The notes under the pieces are model-generated. The model searched no databases, had not been told where the DNA came from, and saw only the letters and a program-made list of their open reading frames with translations. The translations under genes were made by a program, and so were the position numbers. Positions 1-5,486 of a stretch of DNA of 5,486 nucleotides are shown one piece after another. The DNA comes from Chloroflexota bacterium (GTDB lineage: Bacteria; Chloroflexota; Anaerolineae; B4-G1): assembly GCA_003648125.1 (NCBI GenBank), contig QMOE01000198.1:1-5486 (forward strand), written 5' to 3'. Positions within the stretch are counted from its first letter, which is position 1, and every line of letters starts with the position of its first letter.

Positions 1-2
1 AT

Positions 3-675
3 GCCGACACCGTCTACGTCAGCCCGGAGCCGACTATTTACGTCGCTTTCAACCAGCCGATGGATCACGAGTCCGCCGAATCCGCCTTCGAGCTAAAGAA
101 CCTGGCTACGGGTGAGACCGTCGCGGGCACCTTCGAGTGGCATGCCGAGGGATTGGTGCTGCCACGCCGCAGCACCTTTGAGCCTTACCAATGGTCGTGG
201 GATTCGGGCGCAGGGCCGGAGCGGGTCGGCGTGGAGACGTTGAGCTTTACCCCCAGCGAGCCACTCGATTTTGATACGATGTATCAGGGCCAAGTCGCCG
301 CCGGCGCCAAGGGGGCCACCGGCAAGGCTGGCACTCTTGATCTGCACAGTTGGCTCTTTGGTACCATCGCCTACCCCCGCATCATTGATACCACCCCCGC
401 CGACGGCGAGCAGTACGCCGACCCGTGGGGCAGCCTGGAGATCAAGTTCTCCAGCCCGATGGATCCAGAATCGCTCGGCGATAACTTTACCATCAGCCCG
501 CCTGTCTCAGCGACGGAAGTCTACACCTACTGGTGGGATAGCGACACGCAGCTCGAAATCTCCTTCCCTATCCAGCCCAGCAGCGATTACGAGGTGACTA
601 TCAGCGGCGATATGCGCGGCCGTTACGGGCACGAGTTGGGCGAGGATACCACCATCCGCTGGCGCACCCGCGCCT
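3..675 (+). other. Two tandem SbsA/Big_5-type Ig-like domains at the N-terminal edge of the A2M protein
   Basis: The encoded segment contains two related beta-domain starts. The first reads VAFNQPMDHESAESAFEL (from about 42) and the second IKFSSPMDPESLGDNFTI (from about 441). Each is followed by a 'L.F.P..PL....Y...' type strand: LSFTPSEPLDFDTMYQGQV in the first and LEISFPIQPSSDYEVTISG in the second. This pattern, with a PMD box and a closing Y-x-V strand, is typical of the SbsA Ig-like (Big_5) family. Such domains in front of a macroglobulin core probably act as spacers lifting the trap away from the cell surface; that role is inferred. The first domain is cut by the window edge and more copies may lie upstream. 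Confidence 0.7.
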
Positions 676-3600
676 ACGACCCGCTGGTCTACCTGCACAA
701 TGTGGGCCAGGTGGTGACCTTTGACGCCTACACGGAGACGCTGGCCTACGTGACCGTCCGCAACGTGGGCCGGGTTAACTTTGCCCTCTACCACATGCCG
801 CTGGCGGACTTTATGCACGCCAACGGGAGGAATTCGTGGGACTATTGGAGTGGCTATAGCGGCAACGCGGAGAACCTGATCCGCCAATGGTCGCTGGACG
901 TAGCCCCGCTGCTGAACCAACGTGCTATCTACGGCACCAAACTGTCCGACGCTGTAGGGGCGCAAGGCCTTGCGCCCTTACAACCGGGCCTGTACTTTTT
1001 GCAGGTGCAGGCCGATCCTGACTCGGTCTATCCAGAGGCGCAATACAACATGCCGGAACCCGGCAAAGAGATGCTGGTCGTCTCGCGCCACAACCTGAGC
1101 CTCAAGACGACGCCCACCGAATCGCTCGTCTGGGCCACCGACCTGCGCTCCGGCGAGGTGCTGCCCGATCTGCCCATCGTGGTGATGGACGGAGTAGACC
1201 ACGTCCTGGCGGATGGGACGACGAACGATGACGGGGTCTTTAGCAGCGAGCACCAGCCCATAGATCGGTGGGCGCCGGTTTTTGCCTTCGTCGGCGACGC
1301 GGACAACCCCGGCCCGGACTTTGGCGCAGCCATCAGCAATTGGGACGACGATATCACCCCTTGGCAGTTTGACCTGCCGGTTGAGTATGACGACAGCCTC
1401 TTCGCCGGCTACCTTTTTACCGATCGGCCCATCTACCGTCCCGGCCAGACGGTCTACTTTAAGGGCATCCTGCGCGGCGACGACGACGCTCATTATTCTT
1501 TGCCGTCGCAGGATCACGAGGTACACATCGAAATCTCGGACCCGGAGGGCAAGACTGTCTTGGAAGACGAATTTTCTATCAGCGACATGGGCACGCTAGA
1601 TAGCGAGTTTGCTCTGGACGAGGAAGCGTCGCTGGGCGTCTATTCCATCCGGGCCAATTATTTGGAACACAAGGAAGCGCAATTTTACACCAGTTTCCAG
1701 GTGGCCGAGTACCGCAAACCCGAGTTTCAGGTGGAGGTCGAGACCGACCTTGCGGAGTACGCCCAGGGGGACGAGATCAACGTCACTGCCCAGGCGAGCT
1801 ACTTTTTCGGCGGGCCGGTGGCGGATGCCGAGGTGAGCTACACAGTGCTCACCCGCGATCACTTTTTCGATTACCAGGGTCGGGGCTGGTGGGATTTTGC
1901 CGACTATGATTACTGGCGCGGTGGGGGCAGAGGGTCTTACGGTGAACGCGTCGCCGGCGGGGAAGGCGTCACGGATGAAGAAGGACGCTTCACTTTTAGC
2001 CTCGAGGCCGACATCGCCGAGAAACTCGCCAGCCAACTCTTTACGCTGGAGGTGACCGTCACCGACATCAACAACCAAGAGGTCAGCAACCGGACTGAGG
2101 CTATCATTCACAAAGGAATGTACTATATCGGCCTGCAACCGGAGCGGTACGTGGGCATGGCGGGGCAGGAGAACCAGGTCAACATCATCAGCGTGGATTG
2201 GGAGAGCGAGCCATCGCCGAACCAAGAGATCACGGTCATCTTTGCCGAGCGCGAGTGGTACAGTGTCCAAAAGCAGGGGGAGGACGGCAGCTATTACTGG
2301 GAGGCCGCCGTCGAGGACAGGCCGGTCTACACCACCACGGTGACGACCGACGGCGACGGCGAGGCCACGGTCAGCTTTACGCCCGAAACTGGCGGTATCT
2401 ACAAAGCTACCGCCATCGGTTCCCCCCCGCTTGCGGGGAGTAGAGGGGGGGAGGTGCGCAGTTCCACCTACATGTGGATCAGCGGGAGCGAGTACATCAA
2501 CTGGCGGCGGGAGAACAACGACCGCCTCGAACTGGTCACGGACAAGCGGCAGTACAAAGTGGGCGACACGGCCACCATCCTCATCCCCCACCCGTACCAG
2601 GGCCAGGTCGAAGCGCTCATCACCATCGAGCGCGGCCACATCTATGATTACTGGGTGCAGACGCTAGAGACCAACTCGGAGCAGATCAGAATCCCCATCA
2701 CCGAGGACATGATCCCCAACGTCTTTGTCTCGGTGGTCATCGTCAAGGGGGTGGACGAGAACAACACGGTGTCGAGTTTCAAGATCGGCTACGCGCAGCT
2801 TCCCATCGAGACGACGGAGAAAGAGTTGAACATCGCGCTGACCCCCGACAAGCCCAGCGATGAACATTATCGCCCCGGCGAGACTGTCAAGTACGATGTG
2901 CGCGTCACCGATAGCGATGGATCCCCGGTCGAGGCAGAGTTGGCGCTCAACCTGGTTGATCTGGCGGTGCTGACGCTGGCCGACCGGCCCGGCCCAGGGT
3001 TGGTGGGTTACTTTTGGCGCGAGCGGGGGTTGGGAGTGAGCACGGCCAGCGGGCTGACGCTTTCGGGCGACCGCATCAGTGAGGAACTGGGCGAGGAGGC
3101 CAAGGGCTTGGGCGGCGGGGGCGGCGGCGAAGAGTTCGGCGCCGTGCGCAAGCGTTTCCCCGATCTGGCCTACTGGAACCCCGATCTGCGCACCGACGCG
3201 AATGGTCACGCGAGTGTCAGCGTGGAACTGCCGGATAACCTCACCACCTGGCGACTGGGTGCGCGCGGCGTCACCGCCGACACGCTGGTGGGCGAGGCGG
3301 ACGTGGACATCATCAGCACCAAAGACCTCCTGGTGCGCCCGGTGGTCCCGCGTTTCTTTGTCGTCGGCGACGAGGCGGAACTGGCCGCCATAATTCACAA
3401 TAACACAGACAAGCCCGTCGAGGTGAATGTGCTGTTCGACGCCGAGGGGTTGCAGATCGGTGAAGCGAGCCGGCGCATCAGCGTGAATGCCAACGACAAG
3501 GTAAAAGTAGTGTGGCCGGTGACGGTGGGCGATATATCGGAGACGACGCTGCGTTTCTACGCCGGGGCGGAGGAGCCGGCGGGGCTGTACGACGCCGTCG

Positions 3601-5309
3601 AGATCACCCTGCCGGTCTACCGCTACAGCACGCCGGAGGTAGTCGCCACCGCCGGAACGTTCGAGGCCGATGGGCAGCGGCTAGAGGCGGTTGTTCTACC
3701 GCCCAGCTACGATCCCACTCAGGGGGAGCTATCGGTACACGTGGACCCGTCGCTGGCGGCCGGCATGGTGGATGGCCTCGACTACCTGGAGCACTATCCC
3801 TACGAATGTACCGAGCAGACGGTCAGTCGTTTCCTGCCCAACGTGGTCACCTATCGCGCCTACAAAGAATTGGGGCTGGTAGGGGTTCAGCGCGCTGAGC
3901 CTCTACCTGACCTGGTCAGCCAGGGATTGCAGCGGCTCTACAACCAGCAGCACTATGACGGCGGCTGGGGCTGGTGGGTCACGGACGACTCCCGTCCCTA
4001 CCTGAGCGCCTATGTCCTGCTGGGGTTGGTCGAGGCGCAGCGGGCTGAATTCGTGGTGGACGAAGAGGTGATGGAGCGAGCGGTCAAGTATCTAGAAAAC
4101 AATCTGAGCAATTCCCGTGACCTGGAACTGCACTGGCAGGCCAACCGGCAGGCGTTTATCCTCTACGCGCTGGCCGAGGCGGGCGCGGGCAATATGGGCC
4201 GTATGGAGACGCTTTTCCAGAAGCGGGACACGCTGGATACCTTTGGCAAAGCGTACCTGGCAATGGGATTCGGTCTGATGGAAAAGCAGGAGCGGGTGGA
4301 TTCACTGCTCGCCGACATCACTTCCGCTGCCATCGTCAGCGCGACCGGCGCGCACTGGGAGGAGGCCCAGGTGGATTATTACGCGATGAACACCGACACC
4401 CGCTCCACCGCCATCGTGCTGGCGGCGCTGGCCCGGCTGGACCCCGGCAACGCGCTGGCCCCCAACGCCGTCCGCTGGCTGATGGTCGCCCGCCGCGACG
4501 GTTACTGGGAGACGACGCAGGAGACCGCCTGGGCGATTCTAGCCCTCACCGATTGGATGGTCGCTACCGGCGAGTTGGAGGGAGAGTACGACTGGCAGGT
4601 GGTCGTCAACGGCGCTCTGCTGGGCGAGGGGAGCGTGAACTCGAGCAATGTTGACGAGACGACCAGGCTGCAAATCGAGGTCGCCGAACTGTTGGCGGAC
4701 GAGGCCAACCGGGTTATCGTTGAGCGTTGGGCGCCCAAGGGACAGGAGGCAGGAACTGGCCGGCTGTACTATAGCATGTACTTGCGCTACTACAAGCCGG
4801 TGAGTGAAGTGACGGCTCTCAATCGGGGCATCATCGTCAGCCGCAAATATACGGCTTCCGACTGCGACCCGGAGGAGGAGACGTGCCCGGCGATAACCAG
4901 CGCGCAGGTGGGCGATACGGTGCGAGTCAAACTGACCATCATCGCTCCCCACGATTTGCATTACGTGGTAATCGAGGATCCCTTCCCTGCCGGCACCGAG
5001 GGGGTGGATATGAGCCTTGAGACCACCAGCGTCGCCGATGAAGCGTCCGAGTTGACGCGCACCGACCGGTACAGCCCGTGGGGCGGCGGCTGGGGTTGGT
5101 GGTGGTTCAATCACACCGATCTGCGCGACGAGAAGGCGGTGCTCTTTGCCACCTACCTACCGCGCGGCACATACGAGTATACCTATCTCATCCGCGCCAG
5201 CCTGCCCGGCGAGTACGGAGCTATCCCCACCCACGCCTACGAGATGTACTTTCCGGAACTGTTCGGGCGCAGCGATGGGGGTCTGTTCACGATCGTAGAT
5301 TCGGATTGA
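3..5309 (+). CDS. Thioester-containing bacterial alpha-2-macroglobulin family protein, 5'-partial
   Basis: This is a large extracytoplasmic protease-trapping protein. In this family a target protease cuts a bait region, the protein changes shape, and an internal Cys-Gln thioester couples to the protease. Visible in order: two SbsA-type Ig-like domains (residues about 1-225), early macroglobulin-like domains (about 225-465), MG2 with RPIYRPGQTVYFKG (475-488), MG3 starting near AEYRKPEFQVEVE, further MG and bait-region domains, a Gly6/RKR linker (1037-1051), the A2M signature FPDLAYWNPDL...LPDNLTTWR (from 1052), CTEQ (1269-1272), a helical thioester domain, and C-terminal MG10-like domains ending FGRSDGGLFTIVDSD. 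The frame is open to the window edge. The ATG at 60 lies inside an Ig-like motif (FNQPMD) and has no ribosome binding site, so it is not the start. At 1768 or more residues it is at or above the usual bacterial length of roughly 1500-2000. Only three cysteines are visible. The often-linked pbpC gene (penicillin-binding protein 1C) is not in the window. Family assignment is firm; the target protease and physiological role are inferred. Confidence 0.95.
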   Translation, partial: ADTVYVSPEPTIYVAFNQPMDHESAESAFELKNLATGETVAGTFEWHAEGLVLPRRSTFEPYQWSWDSGAGPERVGVETLSFTPSEPLDFDTMYQGQVAAGAKGATGKAGTLDLHSWLFGTIAYPRIIDTTPADGEQYADPWGSLEIKFSSPMDPESLGDNFTISPPVSATEVYTYWWDSDTQLEISFPIQPSSDYEVTISGDMRGRYGHELGEDTTIRWRTRAYDPLVYLHNVGQVVTFDAYTETLAYVTVRNVGRVNFALYHMPLADFMHANGRNSWDYWSGYSGNAENLIRQWSLDVAPLLNQRAIYGTKLSDAVGAQGLAPLQPGLYFLQVQADPDSVYPEAQYNMPEPGKEMLVVSRHNLSLKTTPTESLVWATDLRSGEVLPDLPIVVMDGVDHVLADGTTNDDGVFSSEHQPIDRWAPVFAFVGDADNPGPDFGAAISNWDDDITPWQFDLPVEYDDSLFAGYLFTDRPIYRPGQTVYFKGILRGDDDAHYSLPSQDHEVHIEISDPEGKTVLEDEFSISDMGTLDSEFALDEEASLGVYSIRANYLEHKEAQFYTSFQVAEYRKPEFQVEVETDLAEYAQGDEINVTAQASYFFGGPVADAEVSYTVLTRDHFFDYQGRGWWDFADYDYWRGGGRGSYGERVAGGEGVTDEEGRFTFSLEADIAEKLASQLFTLEVTVTDINNQEVSNRTEAIIHKGMYYIGLQPERYVGMAGQENQVNIISVDWESEPSPNQEITVIFAEREWYSVQKQGEDGSYYWEAAVEDRPVYTTTVTTDGDGEATVSFTPETGGIYKATAIGSPPLAGSRGGEVRSSTYMWISGSEYINWRRENNDRLELVTDKRQYKVGDTATILIPHPYQGQVEALITIERGHIYDYWVQTLETNSEQIRIPITEDMIPNVFVSVVIVKGVDENNTVSSFKIGYAQLPIETTEKELNIALTPDKPSDEHYRPGETVKYDVRVTDSDGSPVEAELALNLVDLAVLTLADRPGPGLVGYFWRERGLGVSTASGLTLSGDRISEELGEEAKGLGGGGGGEEFGAVRKRFPDLAYWNPDLRTDANGHASVSVELPDNLTTWRLGARGVTADTLVGEADVDIISTKDLLVRPVVPRFFVVGDEAELAAIIHNNTDKPVEVNVLFDAEGLQIGEASRRISVNANDKVKVVWPVTVGDISETTLRFYAGAEEPAGLYDAVEITLPVYRYSTPEVVATAGTFEADGQRLEAVVLPPSYDPTQGELSVHVDPSLAAGMVDGLDYLEHYPYECTEQTVSRFLPNVVTYRAYKELGLVGVQRAEPLPDLVSQGLQRLYNQQHYDGGWGWWVTDDSRPYLSAYVLLGLVEAQRAEFVVDEEVMERAVKYLENNLSNSRDLELHWQANRQAFILYALAEAGAGNMGRMETLFQKRDTLDTFGKAYLAMGFGLMEKQERVDSLLADITSAAIVSATGAHWEEAQVDYYAMNTDTRSTAIVLAALARLDPGNALAPNAVRWLMVARRDGYWETTQETAWAILALTDWMVATGELEGEYDWQVVVNGALLGEGSVNSSNVDETTRLQIEVAELLADEANRVIVERWAPKGQEAGTGRLYYSMYLRYYKPVSEVTALNRGIIVSRKYTASDCDPEEETCPAITSAQVGDTVRVKLTIIAPHDLHYVVIEDPFPAGTEGVDMSLETTSVADEASELTRTDRYSPWGGGWGWWWFNHTDLRDEKAVLFATYLPRGTYEYTYLIRASLPGEYGAIPTHAYEMYFPELFGRSDGGLFTIVDSD
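1405..1700 (+). other. MG2 macroglobulin domain
   Basis: The segment opens with GYLFTDRPIYRPGQTVYFKG (signature RPIYRPGQTVYFKG at 1425-1466), the most recognisable motif of the MG2 domain in both bacterial and animal A2M proteins. It continues with a beta-strand pattern (VHIEISDPEGKTVLEDEF, then GVYSIRANY) and is followed directly by AEYRKPEFQVEVE, the usual MG2-to-MG3 junction. The domain contributes to the ring of macroglobulin domains that forms the protease cage. Confidence 0.9.
2421..2452 (+). repeat. In-frame GC-rich palindromic block inside the A2M gene
   Basis: Two nested inverted repeats are readable directly. The inner one is CCCCGC (2425-2430), loop TT, GCGGGG (2433-2438). The outer one is TCCCCCCC (2421-2428) against GGGGGGGA (2445-2452). 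The 30 bases 2421-2450 encode SPPLAGSRGG between two ordinary family strands (GGIYKATAIG before, EVRSSTYMWISG after). Homologues usually have a short polar turn here, as I recall the family. The homopolymer runs of seven C and seven G and the AGT/AGA codons differ from the surrounding codon use. This looks like a small palindromic repeat captured in frame; that origin is inferred. Confidence 0.55.
3027..3155 (+). other. Putative bait region linker (Gly6 tract plus RKR)
   Basis: Between the end of the bait-region domain (LNLVDLAVLTL, about 2949-2981) and the A2M signature domain (FPDLAYW, from 3156) lies a low-complexity, probably disordered stretch of about 43 residues (1009-1051). It contains GVSTASGLTLSGDRIS, an acidic segment EELGEEAKG, six consecutive glycines (3111-3128), then EEFGAV and a tribasic RKR (3147-3155). 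In this family the protease-sensitive bait sits at this position. The flexible tract and basic cluster would be easily cut by trypsin-like and many other proteases. The position is well supported by family order; the exact cleavage sites are inferred. Confidence 0.65.
3156..3450 (+). other. A2M signature domain (MG7-like)
   Basis: This segment carries the conserved block after the bait region: FPDLAYWNPDLRTDANGHA, then VELPDNLTTWRLGARG (LPDNLTTW at 3228-3251), then KDLLVRPVVPRFFVVGDEAEL and an IIHNNTDKPVEV strand. The order 'F-P-x-x-A-Y-W ... L-P-D-N-L-T-x-W-R ... V-x-P-R-F' is the hallmark of the A2M domain (Pfam PF00207 type). It follows the bait region directly and leads into the beta domain preceding the thioester domain. 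Confidence 0.9.
3750..4570 (+). other. Thioester domain (TED) with intact CTEQ
   Basis: The helical thioester domain begins near DYLEHYPYECTEQTVSRFLPN. The CTEQ motif is at 3807-3818; Cys1269 and Gln1272 are the pair expected to form the internal thiol ester. Next come the alpha/alpha-toroid features of the family: QQHYDGGWGWWVTDDSRPYL (GGWGWW at 3960-3977) and repeated amphipathic helices (LSAYVLLGLVEA, QAFILYALAEA, STAIVLAALARL). The closing motif is GYWETTQETAWAILAL (from about 4500). His1377 (4131-4133), 108 residues after the Cys, is a possible catalytic His by analogy with complement C3, but I cannot confirm this without a structure. An intact Cys/Gln pair argues for covalent trapping, unlike thioester-less bacterial A2M paralogues of the YfaS type. 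Confidence 0.9.
4575..5306 (+). other. C-terminal MG10-like beta domains
   Basis: After the thioester domain the sequence returns to beta structure: WQVVVNGALLGEG, LYYSMYLRYYKP, then SEVTALNRGIIVSRKYTA, VGDTVRVKLTIIAPHDLHYVVIEDPFPAGTEG, and the closing FATYLPRGTYEYTYLIRAS and PELFGRSDGGLFTI strands. This is the usual C-terminal bacterial MG10 arrangement, which in solved bacterial A2M structures packs near the thioester. Two embellishments stand out: a closely spaced cysteine pair (4863-4865 and 4884-4886) and a Trp/Gly-rich loop (5079-5108). The gene ends with no visible cell-wall anchor or transmembrane segment, so any membrane tether must be at the missing N-terminus. Confidence 0.8.
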
Positions 5310-5344
5310 CGCTGGGTTTGACCTGTGTTATGGTATGGGCAAGG

Positions 5345-5362
5345 CGTTGTTCAGAAACAACG
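5345..5362 (+). terminator. Candidate weak terminator or mRNA 3'-end hairpin
   Basis: A perfect 7-bp stem, CGTTGTT (5345-5351) with loop CAGA and AACAACG (5356-5362), starts 36 bases after the stop codon. G-U pairs could extend it by two. The bases that follow (TTGCATTGTTCAC) are T-rich but contain no clean T run, and the stem has only two GC pairs on top of AT-rich pairing. So it may be a weak intrinsic terminator or simply a 3'-end stabilising hairpin. Confidence 0.35.
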
Positions 5363-5437
5363 TTGCATTGTTCACGTGGTTCTACGCGAGGAATACGTTA
5401 TTTTTGTATCTTTTCAATATTCCGGGGCGTTTGCGCG

Positions 5438-5486
5438 CTGTAGCCGCGATTGGAAATCGCGCTGACTGTAGGGCAGGTTTCCAAAC
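5438..5486. repeat. Palindromic repeat cluster, cut by window end
   Basis: The block has two similar units, each starting CTGTAG (5438-5443 and 5466-5471, 28 bases apart). Unit 1 contains a perfect 7-bp hairpin, CGCGATT (5445-5451), loop GGA, AATCGCG (5455-5461). Unit 2 runs into GTTT-CC-AAAC (5477-5486), the top of a second hairpin cut off by the window. The core TTGGAAA (5450-5456) is the reverse complement of TTTCCAA (5478-5484). This design suggests a dispersed REP-like repeat rather than a single terminator; there is no T tract after the first hairpin. Confidence 0.5.

Larger units (their letters stand above)
5310..5486. other. Non-coding 3' flank without a recognisable gene
   Basis: The 177 bases after the stop codon hold no reading frame with a ribosome binding site or recognisable product. 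They become AT-richer around 5391-5422 and contain a hairpin near 5345-5362 and a palindromic repeat cluster from 5438 to the window end. No convincing -35/-10 pair is seen. Confidence 0.6.

Noticed and set aside
1..96. Short frame beginning with the ATG at base 1 and ending TAA at 94-96
   Set aside because: It encodes a 31-residue Ser/Arg/Thr/Pro-rich peptide in another frame over the Ig-like coding sequence, with no upstream sequence to judge a start.
1596..2639. A 347-codon open frame on the minus strand
   Set aside because: It lies wholly antisense to conserved A2M coding sequence. Its translation is rich in Val, Asp, Arg and Leu without recognisable domains, as expected from the complement of GC-rich codons.
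5363..5422. Possible promoter for a downstream gene (TTGCAT, AT-rich TTTTTGTATC, CAATAT)
   Set aside because: No -35/-10 pair with good matches and about 17-base spacing could be found, and no gene start is visible after it.
5078..5443. Open frame overlapping the 3' end of the A2M gene and running into the flank
   Set aside because: Most of it is an out-of-frame shadow of the A2M C-terminus, rich in Arg, and it has no ribosome binding site or recognisable domain. The non-overlapping tail covers the hairpin region.
5445..5461. Intrinsic terminator at the strong CGCGATT/AATCGCG hairpin
   Set aside because: The hairpin is followed by CTGACTGTAGGG, with no T run, and its repeat-like neighbour unit fits a REP-like element better.
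5438..5486. Possible start of a CRISPR array
   Set aside because: The two units share only CTGTAG and a complementary core, not a full direct repeat, and there is no repeat-spacer-repeat structure in the visible bases.

Overview
The window is almost entirely one very large gene on the + strand, followed by 177 bases of non-coding DNA. The gene is a bacterial alpha-2-macroglobulin (A2M) family protein of the thioester-containing type. It is a secreted or surface-tethered decoy that traps proteases. The reading frame is already open at the first base (first full codon at 3) and ends at a TGA at 5307-5309. So at least 1768 residues are visible, and the true N-terminus (start codon, signal peptide or lipobox) lies outside the window. 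Residue numbers in this annotation count from the codon at position 3.

Layout of the protein: two SbsA/Big_5-type Ig-like domains at the N-terminal edge (about 3-675, the first cut by the window); early macroglobulin-like beta domains (about 675-1400); a clear MG2 domain with the RPIYRPGQTVYFKG signature (from about 1405); MG3/MG4 and further MG domains (about 1700-2990); a short glycine-rich, basic, bait-like linker (about 3027-3155); the A2M signature domain (about 3156-3450); a further beta domain; the helical thioester domain with an intact CTEQ (3807-3818) and GGWGWW motif (about 3750-4570); and C-terminal MG10-like beta domains ending just before the stop.

Organism: the high GC content, the Ig-like domains in front of the A2M core, and the aromatic/glycine-rich loops suggest a free-living bacterium, most likely Chloroflexota (Anaerolineae or a relative). 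This is inferred from protein character only, as no marker gene is present.

Two things stand out apart from the gene. First, a 30-base GC-rich palindromic block sits in frame inside the coding region (2421-2450) and encodes an unusual loop; it looks like a small palindromic repeat captured by the gene. Second, the 3' flank carries a hairpin shortly after the stop, and then, at the window edge, a cluster of palindromes sharing CTGTAG and TTGGAAA/TTTCCAA cores that looks like a dispersed repeat family. I see no second gene, RNA gene, CRISPR array or IS element. I did not find a convincing new multi-gene system here.
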